64,000 nucleotides of DNA from NCBI RefSeq assembly GCF_010119245.1, contig NZ_WNKG01000004.1, forward strand, positions 1 through 64,000. The letters are read 5' to 3'. The DNA comes from Cyclobacterium salsum. GTDB taxonomy: Bacteria; Bacteroidota; Bacteroidia; Cytophagales; Cyclobacteriaceae. Of the stretch, positions 16,103 through 25,643 are shown one piece after another; within the stretch, counting starts at the first letter, position 1, and each line of letters begins with the position of its first letter. The position numbers were made by a program, and so were the translations under genes. The notes under the pieces were generated by a model. That model was given only the letters and a program-made list of their open reading frames with translations, ran no database searches and was not told where the DNA came from.

Positions 16103-16510
16103 TTATTTATTGTAAATACTGTACGCTTTTGGATTATTTAGGATGAAAAACAACAACCCTCCAAAAAGGGCAATGTTTTTCCAGAATGGCCCATGAATCA
16201 ACCCATTACCTAGCTGTATAGTAATGGTAATTGGAACAAGTACCATAAATAAGGTAAGCGCCGTCCAGCGGGGGTAAACACCCAAAAGGAAGGCTACCCC
16301 TGCAGAAAACAGTACGTAACCCGTCATTATTCCTAAGAGGTACGGATCGCCAAGAAAAGTGGCAAAAGAGCTGAAAGCAGCCGACTGTATGCGCTGTGCG
16401 ACCTGCTCGGGATTGGTCAGATGAGAAATTCCAGCCACTATAAATATCCCGCTAAGCATTATTCGGAACAGGAGTACGGAAATCCCACTCACCACAATTG
16501 ATTTGTTCAT
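16103..16510 (-). CDS. DoxX family membrane protein
   Basis: A 135-residue protein with four transmembrane helices and DoxX-type landmarks: FRIMLSGIFIVAGISHLTNP near the N-terminus, GYVLFSAGVAFLLGVYPRW, and FWKNIALFGGLLFFIL at the end. DoxX-like proteins are linked to quinone or thiol redox chemistry in several bacteria, but their activity here is unknown. It lies between a small hypothetical gene (56 bases upstream) and a DsrE-like gene (7 bases downstream), all on the minus strand, so a three-gene operon is likely. Confidence 0.82.
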   Translation of the reverse strand: MNKSIVVSGISVLLFRIMLSGIFIVAGISHLTNPEQVAQRIQSAAFSSFATFLGDPYLLGIMTGYVLFSAGVAFLLGVYPRWTALTLFMVLVPITITIQLGNGLIHGPFWKNIALFGGLLFFILNNPKAYSIYNK

Positions 16511-16566
16511 TGTTTGATCATTTCTTTGTTTGATATTAAATCACCTATTCATTCAGGAAGGTGGTA

Positions 16567-16908
16567 TCAAATCAGAAATTGTTGATAAAAAAGATAGGTA
16601 GGAATTTTTTCTTTTTGTTGATTATAAAAATGGAATAAAAGATTGGTTTTAAGGCCGGATAAAATAGGTGCTTCATTCGAAAAATGGCGAAAATTAGCGG
16701 TATCGATTTGTTTTTCTTCCTTTTTATGCTCCTTTTCCAGCTTAAAAAAAGTCAAACATGCATTTCTATTCTGTTTTTGAGTAGGTTGATTGGAAGTATT
16801 TACAAATGATATTTGCGAAAATTCTCTCTTTATTGAACAGGGAATAACCATTAATGCTACCAGCGCAAAAACAATTATTTTCCTGTATCCAAATAGAGAG
16901 AAAATCAT
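16567..16908 (-). CDS. Small membrane-anchored hypothetical protein
   Basis: A 113-residue protein with one N-terminal hydrophobic helix (RKIIVFALVALMVIPCSIK), possibly a lipoprotein-like signal ending at Cys24 although the lipobox is poor. The rest is basic and hydrophilic (FFKLEKEHKKEEKQIDTANF) with an aromatic C-terminus (YNQQKEKIPTYLFYQQFLI). It is rich in Lys and AT-rich. No family recognised. It is the first gene of a probable operon with the DoxX and DsrE-like genes. Confidence 0.45.
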   Translation of the reverse strand: MIFSLFGYRKIIVFALVALMVIPCSIKREFSQISFVNTSNQPTQKQNRNACLTFFKLEKEHKKEEKQIDTANFRHFSNEAPILSGLKTNLLFHFYNQQKEKIPTYLFYQQFLI

Positions 16909-17133
16909 AACCGAAGAATTGTCATTAATTTAAACAAGGTTTACGGTAAATCAGCCATCATGGTTATTACTTGTTTCCCATCCTTAAAAAATTACCAGAA
17001 AAAAGCGTAGAAGCAAGAACCAGTACAACTACCAGCAGAATTTCGAAAAAGCAATTTGTAAAAAGATATCCGGAGGCTGATGCCCCCGGAAACTTCCTTA
17101 TTGCTACTTCTGCTTTCGTTGGGAGGGAAAGGA

Positions 17134-17505
17134 TTACCTGGTAAACTCTACCACCGTGCCGCTCACCGTGATGGTTCTTTTGTAATAAAACGGGGGGACT
17201 CCACCCACATGCTCTTCCGTCAGAATGTTGGTTATGGTTCGCGAACCCGAGGTCAGATCGGCCTCCTCGATCATGGCAGAGTACGCTTCGTTAAATAAAT
17301 TTCTGCGTTTCTGTCCTCCGAAAACAAAGATGTAGTCCACCTCAGCGGCTCCCTTTACCTGACCCAGTACCTGGAAGTTATTGCTTCCAAGATTCACCTG
17401 GGTATTATTTTGATTCTGGTTGAGTATCCAAGCCTGATTGACCCCACAGGAGCCTAGTCCGAAAATAAGTGCCAGTCCAAGAATGACATTTCTGGTTTTT
17501 TTCAT
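17134..17505 (-). CDS. DUF6567 family lipoprotein, copy 2
   Basis: A 123-residue lipoprotein precursor highly similar to that at 8966-9337 along its full length: same lipobox FGLGSCG, same CGVNQAWILNQNQN start, and the same end (GGVPPFYYKRTITVSGTVVE). The start at 17505 (MKKTRNVILG) matches the paralogue; an upstream in-frame start six codons earlier is less likely. Here there is no neighbouring oxidoreductase or DUF4386 gene, so this copy has separated from the operon context or was duplicated alone. Function unknown, envelope-located. Confidence 0.82.
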   Translation of the reverse strand: MKKTRNVILGLALIFGLGSCGVNQAWILNQNQNNTQVNLGSNNFQVLGQVKGAAEVDYIFVFGGQKRRNLFNEAYSAMIEEADLTSGSRTITNILTEEHVGGVPPFYYKRTITVSGTVVEFTR

Positions 17506-17617
17506 AGTAGTTGCTATTTGCAAAATAGTTTTAAGAATGAATGGATTTTTGGAGGTAACTGGAAAACAACTTGGGTTCCAACATGAACAGTACCGAAGCC
17601 CTTAGCGGTTTCCAGAC

Positions 17618-18520
17618 TTATTCTCCTTTCACGTATTTCCGCCAGTTATGTTGCTCTTTAAATCCCAATATTTCCCGGATTTTCCGATTGGAAAACAAGG
17701 CTTCGTGCGCTTCCAAATCTCGCGTAACCGGTACCCCCGGAAAAAACCGCTCAGCCAGTTCCTTGCTGGGGATAATTGCCCCATTGTGGTCGTTCCCGGC
17801 ATTGAATACCTGGTAACCAAGTCCATCCTTTTTCACGCATAAATCCACAATCTGCCCCAGATCACGCGCATCTATGTAGCAAAAGGCATTTCGACGGCGT
17901 ACTTCGGGATGCTTGAAATAGTACGGAAACAGTTCCTGGTATTCGTGGGGCTCGATCACGTTTCCTATTCGGAGGGCATAGATATCCACACCCGACCTTC
18001 GCTGGAAAGCGCGGGCCGTTTTTTCATTTACCACCTTGGATAGCCCGTAACTATCCATGGGATCCACGTCGTAGTCTTCCTCCAGGGGCAGGGAGTGGGG
18101 GTCGGTTGGGCCGTCTGAAAAACAAACCCCATAGGTGGTCTCTGAGGAAGCGATGATAATCTTTCGGATGCCTAGCTTTACCGCCGCTTCGATCACATGA
18201 TAGGTACCCATGGTATTGACCCGAAAGGTTTCATTATCCGGGTTGATCAGGATGCGGGGCACGGCGGCAAAGTGAACCACCGCATCAAAGGGCGGCACTC
18301 CGCCTCCGGGTTCCAGGTCATCCAAGCCGGCATAGGAACTCATGGCATTAAACATCTGTCCGGAATCGGTAATGTCGGCGATAAGGTTGTCTACTCCCAG
18401 GTGATCCAGTGGTTTCAAGTCTACATTCATCACCCGATGCCCCTGATCGAGCAGGTAGGGGATCACGTGTTTTCCAGCTTTCCCGGATCCTCCGGTGAAG
18501 AATATTCGTTTCTTAGTCAT
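17618..18520 (-). CDS. NAD-dependent epimerase/dehydratase family protein
   Basis: A 300-residue extended short-chain dehydrogenase/reductase. The nucleotide-binding motif is FFTGGSGKAGKHV (residues 7-19). NLIADITD gives the adenine-ribose acidic residues. The catalytic region is ASSETTYG with YGLSK (Tyr and Lys of the YxxxK motif). The family acts on nucleotide sugars or related keto compounds; a specific substrate cannot be assigned. It is intact, cytoplasmic and separated by about 65 bases from the methyltransferase gene upstream on the same strand. Confidence 0.82.
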   Translation of the reverse strand: MTKKRIFFTGGSGKAGKHVIPYLLDQGHRVMNVDLKPLDHLGVDNLIADITDSGQMFNAMSSYAGLDDLEPGGGVPPFDAVVHFAAVPRILINPDNETFRVNTMGTYHVIEAAVKLGIRKIIIASSETTYGVCFSDGPTDPHSLPLEEDYDVDPMDSYGLSKVVNEKTARAFQRRSGVDIYALRIGNVIEPHEYQELFPYYFKHPEVRRRNAFCYIDARDLGQIVDLCVKKDGLGYQVFNAGNDHNGAIIPSKELAERFFPGVPVTRDLEAHEALFSNRKIREILGFKEQHNWRKYVKGE

Positions 18521-18586
18521 ATGGTTTAATCGTTGTTGTTGAGTCCAAATCAGGCGAACCCAATGTCCGCTGCGGCCTTCGCTGAA

Positions 18587-19165
18587 TTATGTTTTAACCG
18601 CAATTATTATTCCTGTTGCCCAGTTCTGTTTTGTCACATTCAAATCGCTTCTGCGCTCTAAAGTGTTTACAAAATTGACAGCCTTTTCCTGGTGTCCCTC
18701 GGGCCAATTTGCCTGAGGTACCATGTCATCCACTATGTAAAGTCCGCCCTTGTTTAACATTCCTAATACTTCATCCAAAAGTAAATATTTCCCGTGCCAG
18801 GTATCAGCAAATATATAATCGAATTTTTGGTCGAGGTGAGTTTTCACCCAAACCTCGCCATCAGAAAGAACTAATTTTAACCTTTCATCCTGTCCCAAAA
18901 ACTGCTGCGCAATGCCCAAAAAGATTTCGTCATTATCTATCGAGATCAATGTCGAGTTCCTATCCATCCCGTCAAGAATCCAACTTGTTGAGAGCCCTGT
19001 TCCTGTACCAAGTTCAAGGAATTTTCCCGCTGGTTTTGAGCTCGCAAGCGTTTTAAGTAACGAACAGGTCAATATGTCAGAAGGCATTGTAAAGCCATTA
19101 TCAATGGTTGCCCTTTCAATACCGGCATACGCACTTGGGATTTTTTGATTCATCTCTTCCGTCAT
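18587..19165 (-). CDS. Class I SAM-dependent methyltransferase
   Basis: A 192-residue single-domain methyltransferase. Motif I is FLELGTGTGLSTSWIL, followed by the acidic loop LISIDNDEIFLGIAQQFLG and the post-motif FDYIFADTWHGKYLLLDEV. LNKGGLYIVDDM is motif III. The layout resembles O-methyltransferase family 3 / predicted O-methyltransferase YrrM-like proteins rather than rRNA enzymes. Substrate unknown. It precedes the epimerase gene, but the 66-base gap leaves co-transcription uncertain. Confidence 0.75.
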   Translation of the reverse strand: MTEEMNQKIPSAYAGIERATIDNGFTMPSDILTCSLLKTLASSKPAGKFLELGTGTGLSTSWILDGMDRNSTLISIDNDEIFLGIAQQFLGQDERLKLVLSDGEVWVKTHLDQKFDYIFADTWHGKYLLLDEVLGMLNKGGLYIVDDMVPQANWPEGHQEKAVNFVNTLERRSDLNVTKQNWATGIIIAVKT

Positions 19166-19250
19166 CTTTCACTTATTATTTTTGAGGGGCTCAATACAGC
19201 TATGTTTAGCAATGCCAACCGATAGGTATCGAATATTCTATAACCATGGC

Positions 19251-19267
19251 ATCCCTTCGGGATTTTT
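19251..19267 (+). terminator. Small hairpin with T-run, weak terminator or repeat
   Basis: ATCCC-TTC-GGGAT followed by TTTTC. On the plus strand it has terminator form, but both neighbouring genes are on the minus strand. It may simply be one of the short CCCTTCGGG repeats frequent in these genomes. Confidence 0.25.
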
Positions 19268-19295
19268 CTAGGTAATAATCCAATAAAGAGGAGCC

Positions 19296-20378
19296 CTACT
19301 TCCGAAAGCCTATGGATCCTTTTTTCGCCTGTTGAAAATTCCTCTTTTGATAATTAAATATATCTGAGAGAGTCATCGCATTGTTGGTAGATTCGTAGTT
19401 CATCTCGCTGAGCAGCTTATTGGCTTTCTCCGGAACCAATGGTTGGAATTCATAGTATGCGATCATCCGGCCTTTTCTCAGCAGGGCTTTGTCTATTTTA
19501 TCGATGCTGGTATTAAAGGTACAAATGATTTTAAAGTTCAAATAGTCACTAAACAAGCCGTCTGTCAGTTGCAGAATCGTAGAAACCACCGAGGTTTCAT
19601 TCACCTGTTCCCGGCTCGTCAGTACTTTTTCCGCATCTTCAATTATTAAAACGGCATTTTGGTTTTTGAGAAGAAAGGAAATAAAGTTGGGGTGGAGCAA
19701 TTCATTGATAAATTCATTCTGTATAAAGATAAAGGTCTTTTCCTGATGCCTGCTAATCAGGTTTTTAATATAGGAGGTTTTACCTGCTCCCGGAACCCCA
19801 TGCAGCAAAATTAACCCCGCCTTGTCGATGTCCAATGAGGCTTCTATAAGTTCATTTATTTCGGCAAAGTCATCGTTATACAACTTTTGAATATCACACT
19901 CGAAGTTGTCTGTTTTTACCTCCTGGGTGAAAAATCCGTTATCGTTTCTTGACAAAACTTTAAAGCCCGGAGCCTTGTCCAGGCCAAACTTGCTTCTTAG
20001 TTTATGGTTGGTCTTGATCACCCAGTTTTCCAACTCCACATCAGAAGCATCATACAGGGTATCCACAAACAATTGGTCTAAATCCAAGGACAGCCAAATG
20101 AGCAATTTTTTGGCTTTGCTTTTCAACAGGTATTGGTAGGGAAAATCTTCGCTAATGTCAGCTACTTTGGTATCTTGGGTATTCCAATGTTTGAAAACCA
20201 CTTCCAACTCCTGCGATGCCAGGTCGATCGCTTCCAGCACGGATTCCATATGTGCCCGATCCATTTTAAGCGGGGTTTCAAAGCCCAAATTGGAAGGCAG
20301 TTGATCAAAGCACACTGAAAAGTAGGAATACCTTTCAAAATCATTGAAAGAGTCAAATGAATCTATTAATTCAGCCAT
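19296..20378 (-). CDS. AAA-family ATPase with unassigned N-terminal domain
   Basis: A 360-residue cytoplasmic protein. Residues 1-170 form a helical domain I do not recognise (KHWNTQDTKVADISEDFPYQ, LLIWLSLDLDQLFVDTLYD). Residues 170-345 are an AAA domain: Walker A GVPGAGKT (194-201), Walker B LIIEDAE (244-250), sensor-1 Asn289, and RKGR near 301-304. The core resembles BCS1-type or FtsH-like AAA proteins but without membrane helix or protease. It lies 91 bases downstream of a stand-alone receiver gene that follows a GAF histidine kinase, all on the minus strand. The context hints at regulated ATPase activity; no substrate is known. Confidence 0.75.
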   Translation of the reverse strand: MAELIDSFDSFNDFERYSYFSVCFDQLPSNLGFETPLKMDRAHMESVLEAIDLASQELEVVFKHWNTQDTKVADISEDFPYQYLLKSKAKKLLIWLSLDLDQLFVDTLYDASDVELENWVIKTNHKLRSKFGLDKAPGFKVLSRNDNGFFTQEVKTDNFECDIQKLYNDDFAEINELIEASLDIDKAGLILLHGVPGAGKTSYIKNLISRHQEKTFIFIQNEFINELLHPNFISFLLKNQNAVLIIEDAEKVLTSREQVNETSVVSTILQLTDGLFSDYLNFKIICTFNTSIDKIDKALLRKGRMIAYYEFQPLVPEKANKLLSEMNYESTNNAMTLSDIFNYQKRNFQQAKKGSIGFRK

Positions 20379-20469
20379 TTCTTTTTTTGAGACAGAGATT
20401 GCAATAGCTCGATGCTGCGCTTTTTTAAAAGGTATAAATTTAAGCCCGAAAATAATGGGGTCTAAATGC

Positions 20470-20898
20470 TCATGACTTTGGGAGTTTTACTGTGTTGGTC
20501 CAATAATTTTTAAGTGTCGTTACAATCGCATCTAGTTCATAAATATCGTCAGGCTTTACAATATAAGAGTTGGATTGTCCTTTGTAGGCCTTCAAAATAT
20601 CCTCCTTCCTGGATGAGGTGGTCAGCATAATCACCGGAATGTGTTTGAAAGCATCCATCCCCTTTATTTTTATCAATGCTTCCTGCCCATCCATAATTGG
20701 CATATTTATATCCATTAAAATCAAATGAGGTTCTTCTGCATCCTCATAGGGGTATTCTTTCTTTAAAAAACTGATGGCCTTGGAACCATCTGAAACGTGA
20801 TAGATTTTATGAATAAAATCCTGATCTTCCATGGCCTCTCTTACGAGAAAGGCATCTACCTCATTATCTTCAACCAATAAAATGATTAGCTTGCCCAT
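20470..20898 (-). CDS. Single-domain response regulator (Rcp1-like)
   Basis: A 142-residue receiver without output domain. The acidic pocket is LLVEDNEVDAF (Glu10, Asp11), the phosphoacceptor is Asp63 in LILMDINMPIMDG, the switch Thr/Ser are in LTTSS, and the conserved Lys is Lys115 in VKP. The extra loop between strands resembles Rcp1-type regulators paired with phytochrome-like or GAF kinases. The start at 20898 (MGKLIILLVEDN) removes a 20-residue upstream reading that would overlap the kinase gene. It follows the kinase stop by 7 bases and is its probable partner. Confidence 0.88.
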   Translation of the reverse strand: MGKLIILLVEDNEVDAFLVREAMEDQDFIHKIYHVSDGSKAISFLKKEYPYEDAEEPHLILMDINMPIMDGQEALIKIKGMDAFKHIPVIMLTTSSRKEDILKAYKGQSNSYIVKPDDIYELDAIVTTLKNYWTNTVKLPKS

Positions 20899-20905
20899 GA
20901 TTTTA

Positions 20906-22081
20906 TCATTTAGGTAAAGTAAATTTAAAAATAGTTCCGGCAGGTTGGTTATCTTCATACCAAATTTTTCCTCCCAGGGCTTTCACTATTTTTTTGCAGT
21001 TTGCCAGGCCTATCCCGGAGCCACTGTATTCGGTATCAGTATGAAGTCGTTTAAATACCTCAAACACTTTTCCCTGATGTTCAGGTGCAATTCCGATCCC
21101 ATTGTCAGCTACGCTGAAGGTCCAGTTGGCCTCGTCCTCACAGACATCAACCTTGATTTCGGCAACATTACCTTCAGGCTGGTACTTTATGGAATTGTCT
21201 ATTAAGTTGGTGAATAACTGAATGAAAGAACTTGTATCACCAGTCAGTACCGGTAAATCGGATTTACTAAGTTTAACTGCGTCGTTGGAAGGATCTTGAT
21301 TAAAAGTTGAAAAAACAATGTCCAATAGTTCATTGAGGTCTATTTGGTCCTGACCTACCTTACCGGTATTAGAAAAATCAAGAATATCGGTGATTAATTT
21401 TTTCATCCTTTTGGCACTCTTGAAGGCATGATCGATATACACATGAGCCCTTTCATCCAATCGTTCACTGTATTTTTTTTGTAGCACGGACAAGGATGCA
21501 GTGATTCCCCTCAGCGGCTCTTTCAAATCGTGTGCGGCTATATAAGCAAACTGCTCCAGCTCTTCATTTAATTGCGCTAAATCAATCTGACTCCTTCTGA
21601 GCTCCAACAGCTTGACCGTTTGCCTTGCCAGCTGTTGCAGCTGCGTCAGTTGCTCATCGGTCAACTGAGCTGGATGATCATCAATAACGCATAGCGTGCC
21701 TAAGGGAAAACCATTGCTGTTGATCAAGGGAATACCTGCATAAAAAATCACATGCGGCTTACCGGTGGTCAGGGGATTGTCAAAGAACCGCACATCCTGA
21801 CGGGCATCCGTTACTATAAAACATTGATCCGGGGTATTGATAGCATGCGCACAGAAAGAATAATCTCTACTGGTTTCCTTTGCCTCCACTCCATGATGAG
21901 AAAGAAAGCATTGCTTCTCATTGGTTATCAGGCTGATAAGCGAAATTTTTGTCTTGCAAATTTGAGCAGCCATGGAAGTAAGAAAATCAAAATCATCTTC
22001 TTCGGCGGCTCCGATAATCTTGTAGGCTTCTAATTCCCTGAGCCTGAGCTTCTCATTGACGGGTATCTCTGGTATTTGCAT
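20906..22081 (-). CDS. GAF-domain sensor histidine kinase
   Basis: A 391-residue soluble kinase. Residues about 20-160 are a GAF domain (ISLISLITNEKQCFLS, GIPLINSNGFPLGTLCVID). HisKA follows with the phosphoacceptor His184 in YIAAHDLKEPLRG. The HATPase_c domain has the N-box FTNLIDNSIKY (about 290-300), G1 DNGIG (326-330) and G2 GSGIGLA (354-360). There are no transmembrane helices, so it senses an intracellular cue. It is followed by a stand-alone receiver gene (7-base gap) and then an AAA ATPase gene. Family assignment is firm; the ligand of the GAF domain is unknown. Confidence 0.88.
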   Translation of the reverse strand: MQIPEIPVNEKLRLRELEAYKIIGAAEEDDFDFLTSMAAQICKTKISLISLITNEKQCFLSHHGVEAKETSRDYSFCAHAINTPDQCFIVTDARQDVRFFDNPLTTGKPHVIFYAGIPLINSNGFPLGTLCVIDDHPAQLTDEQLTQLQQLARQTVKLLELRRSQIDLAQLNEELEQFAYIAAHDLKEPLRGITASLSVLQKKYSERLDERAHVYIDHAFKSAKRMKKLITDILDFSNTGKVGQDQIDLNELLDIVFSTFNQDPSNDAVKLSKSDLPVLTGDTSSFIQLFTNLIDNSIKYQPEGNVAEIKVDVCEDEANWTFSVADNGIGIAPEHQGKVFEVFKRLHTDTEYSGSGIGLANCKKIVKALGGKIWYEDNQPAGTIFKFTLPK

Positions 22082-22543
22082 TTTGTAATGAGTTATTTGG
22101 CAACATCCATATACACTAATAAATAAATTACTGAAAGAGTTAGATGTATATACCCAATGGAAACTGACTCAATCCCAGATTTCTAAAGTTAAATTAAGCT
22201 ATCACAATTTAGTATCCAGTTTCGTCACCCTATTTTATTGAACCTCAACAGCAGTAAAGAATGGCCTTTTTAATCAGAAAAACTAATTTCCTCAATAAAA
22301 ACAGGTTTCCCAAAAATGTACGCTCATTTGATCGACAAACACACGGGAGCACATGTTGGCTCCCCATTTCCATGGTACGACTGAAAAGAATAACGTAGCT
22401 TGAATTTCGAATGCGTGAAAAGTTACTGAAGTTGTTTTATCCATTCAACAGCTGAATATAACCAGGTATTAACTGGTGTTTAAAACCCAGGTTCCGTATG
22501 GGTATTTATAACAAACGGCAAATAATAGAATGGATACCTGTCT
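22082..22543. other. Gene-free stretch between hemL and the histidine kinase gene
   Basis: About 460 AT-rich bases between the hemL stop at 22544 and the kinase start at 22081. A 50-codon minus-strand frame (MDKTTSVTFHAFEIQ...) exists but has no recognisable character and no clear signals. It probably holds the kinase promoter. No terminator-like hairpin was seen next to hemL. Confidence 0.35.
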
Positions 22544-23830
22544 TTAAAGATTCTTTAACGCTGATTCATTGGCCTCCAGAATTTTATCCAGGTGCTCTTG
22601 TTCCAGGGCCGTGGATAGAAACAGACTTTCATACTGGGAAGGCGCCAGGTATATTCCTTGCTGGAGCATGGCATTAAAATACCTACCAAATAAGGTCGTG
22701 TCACAGGTCTGCGCATCCCCAAAGTCTCGTACCTTCCGCTCGGTAAAAAACAGGCTATACATGCTGCCAATGGTATTGGTGGAATAAGGGAGTCCCAATC
22801 GCTCCATGGTGGATTGAATGCCTCCCACCAGGGTTTTACCGGTATTTTCCAAACGGGTGTAAACCGAAGGGTTTTTGCTTAGATGATTTAACATGGCCAA
22901 TCCAGCGGCCATGGCAATCGGATTTCCGGACAGGGTCCCAGCCTGGTACACCGGACCTTGCGGGGACACGTACTCCATGATTTCCTTGCGACCTCCGTAA
23001 GCTCCTACAGGCATTCCCCCACCGATGATTTTCCCGAGGGTGGTTAGGTCGGGGGTAACTCCCAGCACCTCTTGCGCCCCTCCCGGTGCCAGCCGAAAGC
23101 CGGTCATCACCTCGTCGAAAATCAGGACGATGCCTTCTTCGTCGCAGATTTTCCGCAGGCCTTCCAAGAACCCGGGCTCCGGCAACACGCAGCCCATATT
23201 TCCTGCCACCGGTTCCAGAATCATCGCAGCAATTTCATCTTTATTAGCCTCCACCAGTAACTTCACCTTATCCAGATCGTTATAGGGGGCCAGCAAGGTG
23301 TCTTTGGCAGTTCCTTTGGTCACTCCTGGCGAATCGGGATTTCCCATGGTAACGGCTCCGGATCCGGCAGCAATCAGAAAGCTATCTCCATGTCCGTGAT
23401 AGTTCCCTTCAAATTTGATGAACTTTTCTTTTCCGGTATAGCCGCGAGCGACACGAATGGCAGACATGGTTGCTTCGGTACCGCTATTAACCATCCGCAC
23501 TTTTTCCACGGAAGGCACCATCTTTACAATCAGTTCGGCGATTTCCACCTCCATGGCAGTTGGTGCCCCAAAGGAAGTACCTTTTTCCATGGCTTTGATC
23601 ACGGCCTCCCGTACTTCCGGATGATTGTGGCCCAGTATCATGGGACCCCAACTGTTAATTAGTTCTATAAACCGGTTCCCATCCGCGTCAAAGACATAGG
23701 GACCCTCTGCTTTAGAAATAAACAGGGGGTTGCCCCCGACTGCTTTAAATGCTCTTACCGGAGAATTCACCCCTCCGGGAATGGATTTTTTGGCTTGGTC
23801 AAAAAGGTGTTTGCTTTTCTCTGTAATCAT
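22544..23830 (-). CDS. hemL: Glutamate-1-semialdehyde 2,1-aminomutase
   Basis: A 428-residue PLP enzyme that converts glutamate-1-semialdehyde to 5-aminolevulinate in the C5 pathway of haem synthesis. N-terminal [18 protein letters not shown] is the family signature. [20 protein letters not shown] binds the cofactor phosphate, [11 protein letters not shown] carries the PLP-ring Asp, and the Schiff-base Lys267 is in [16 protein letters not shown]. Length is typical. The gene starts 7 bases after the stop of a periplasmic-binding-protein gene and is probably co-transcribed with it. The partner hemA is not in the window. Confidence 0.96.
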   Translation of the reverse strand: MITEKSKHLFDQAKKSIPGGVNSPVRAFKAVGGNPLFISKAEGPYVFDADGNRFIELINSWGPMILGHNHPEVREAVIKAMEKGTSFGAPTAMEVEIAELIVKMVPSVEKVRMVNSGTEATMSAIRVARGYTGKEKFIKFEGNYHGHGDSFLIAAGSGAVTMGNPDSPGVTKGTAKDTLLAPYNDLDKVKLLVEANKDEIAAMILEPVAGNMGCVLPEPGFLEGLRKICDEEGIVLIFDEVMTGFRLAPGGAQEVLGVTPDLTTLGKIIGGGMPVGAYGGRKEIMEYVSPQGPVYQAGTLSGNPIAMAAGLAMLNHLSKNPSVYTRLENTGKTLVGGIQSTMERLGLPYSTNTIGSMYSLFFTERKVRDFGDAQTCDTTLFGRYFNAMLQQGIYLAPSQYESLFLSTALEQEHLDKILEANESALKNL

Positions 23831-23837
23831 CGGCGAT

Positions 23838-25529
23838 TTATTCTTCTATGGTCAAAACTCCTTCTTCCAGCCGCAGCATGGGTACGTAATTATTGTATTT
23901 CACATTGGAGAAATCAAAGCCAAAGGTAAGCTCTCCCTCTATAAATCCGCTTTGGTTCAGGTTTTCCCGAAAATCAAAGCCTTCACTGGCGTTGATCACC
24001 CTGCATACCATATCTGCCAACTCGTAACCCATGTACACAAAGGAAGAAGGGTATACTTTAAACTTTTCCAAATAATTTCCTCTAAATTCATCCAGTACTT
24101 CATCGTTAAAATCCACCGTATTATTACCGACAAAATGGAAATTTTGAGATTCCATCATTTCGTAGTTGGCAAAGTTAAAATACAGCCAGCTTTCCATGAC
24201 CACTAGTGGAATGCCCGATCCCAGCGATTCCACCAACCCAAAGGTAGGAGAGGCGATGTTTGGGTCATCTGAAAAAATGACAATCATGTCCACCGAAGGT
24301 TCCTCGTCGGTCCCAAGTTTAAGGGTGTCAAAAAAGTCGCGCATTTCCCGAATGGTCACTTTTTGGCTTTCAACTATCTGCAGGCCACTTCTCCTGGCCA
24401 TCTCGGTAAAAAGATCGGCCAACTGCTCGTCCCTGCTGGTCCCCGAATAGGCCAGTGCTATTCTTCTGCCGTCAAACCTGCGGCAATAATCGATTACCCT
24501 TTGGCTTAGTGCATTAACGGAAGGTCTGAATAGGTAAGAATGATTGAATTCCTGAATATTGTCGTCAATGTTGGACAGTGGATTGATTTGAGGGATTTCA
24601 TAGAGTTGGGCGAAAGAAGCTACCTGTGCCGTTTCTTCCGGATAAATGGGCCCAATAATGACATCCGCTTTCTTGAGGAAAGGATCTCTCAAAATTCGAG
24701 CTACTTGCTCACCGGATCGCTCGGTATCAAAGGTTTTGAAATTTACTTCCAGCCCCTCCGTTTTTGCTTGATCCAATGCCAACTGTATCCCCTGATACAA
24801 CTGTAGTACGAAATTATTCCCCTGCAGGGAGCTGACCCCGTCCCCTCCTTCATAATTAAAGGGTAGCACAATTGCCACATCCAAAATTCCGTCGGTTACG
24901 GCGGTTTCGCTTTCTCCTGGACGAGCATGAATTGAACTTCGGATTTCCTGGTAAATTTTTCGATCGTTGGAGGACATGGAACCCTGGGACTCCAGCTTTT
25001 CCTTGAGGGCCATCATCAATCCCAGATTTTCCGGATATTGGTTATACTGCACAGTCAATACGCTGGAAGAACTTACCTTCAAAAACTCATAAGTTGCTGC
25101 ATAGGCTTCTTGTTGCACGGACTCATTACGGATGGCATCAACCAGTTGCAGGGCTTCTGAGGCATCCGAAAGCTGGAAATGAGTGAGCGCGAGTAAGTAC
25201 CGGGCCTCGTCATCACCTTCCCACGAACGAGGTCCCTGCAAATCGTTTAAGGCATTTTTTGCCAATTCGTATTGGCCATTTCCGTAGGCTGCCCTTGCAA
25301 AATGGAACCGGGCATATCCAGAAAGGTCGCCATACTTTTCCGCATCCAGATAAGGCCTGAGCAATTCCATTGCCTCCTCGTGGCTTTCCTGCGCAATTAA
25401 TCTTTTTGCCCGTTGGTAGTTTGTTGTGTCCTCCTGGGCAAAAAGAGCATGTATGGGAAACAAAAGACAGGCAATGATTAGTGGCCATTTCATAGATGAG
25501 CGTTTTTTACGTTTAAGAAAATCAAACAT
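23838..25529 (-). CDS. TPR plus type-1 periplasmic-binding (LivK-like) exported protein
   Basis: A 563-residue exported protein. The start at 25529 gives a basic n-region and hydrophobic signal ([18 protein letters not shown]); starts at 25532 (adjacent ATG) or 25493 are possible. Residues about 30-150 contain TPR-like helices ([20 protein letters not shown]). From about residue 200 it is a type-1 periplasmic-binding fold ([48 protein letters not shown]). No ABC permease is nearby, so a sensory or cell-wall role is as likely as uptake. It lies between guaA and hemL; all three genes are on the minus strand. Confidence 0.75.
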   Translation of the reverse strand: MFDFLKRKKRSSMKWPLIIACLLFPIHALFAQEDTTNYQRAKRLIAQESHEEAMELLRPYLDAEKYGDLSGYARFHFARAAYGNGQYELAKNALNDLQGPRSWEGDDEARYLLALTHFQLSDASEALQLVDAIRNESVQQEAYAATYEFLKVSSSSVLTVQYNQYPENLGLMMALKEKLESQGSMSSNDRKIYQEIRSSIHARPGESETAVTDGILDVAIVLPFNYEGGDGVSSLQGNNFVLQLYQGIQLALDQAKTEGLEVNFKTFDTERSGEQVARILRDPFLKKADVIIGPIYPEETAQVASFAQLYEIPQINPLSNIDDNIQEFNHSYLFRPSVNALSQRVIDYCRRFDGRRIALAYSGTSRDEQLADLFTEMARRSGLQIVESQKVTIREMRDFFDTLKLGTDEEPSVDMIVIFSDDPNIASPTFGLVESLGSGIPLVVMESWLYFNFANYEMMESQNFHFVGNNTVDFNDEVLDEFRGNYLEKFKVYPSSFVYMGYELADMVCRVINASEGFDFRENLNQSGFIEGELTFGFDFSNVKYNNYVPMLRLEEGVLTIEE

Positions 25530-25601
25530 CATACCTGATTTTACAAGAAACAATTTTTGGTAGCGAAATACGAATTTAACAGTTTTTGAACCAATTCTTC
25601 A

Positions 25602-25630
25602 TAAAAAAACCTGATATCTTTATCAGGTTT
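25602..25630 (-). terminator. Rho-independent terminator of guaA
   Basis: A perfect 10-bp stem AAACCTGATA (25607-25616) / TATCAGGTTT (25621-25630) with a TCTT loop. Read on the minus strand it is followed by a run of T. It lies 14 bases beyond the guaA stop and separates guaA from the downstream gene. Confidence 0.85.
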
Positions 25631-25643
25631 CAGATGGGGTGAA

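Noticed and set aside
22271-22423. 50-codon minus-strand frame MDKTTSVTFHAFEIQ...
   Set aside because: No family, no signals and amino-acid composition rich in Trp, Cys and Phe, as expected from non-coding sequence.
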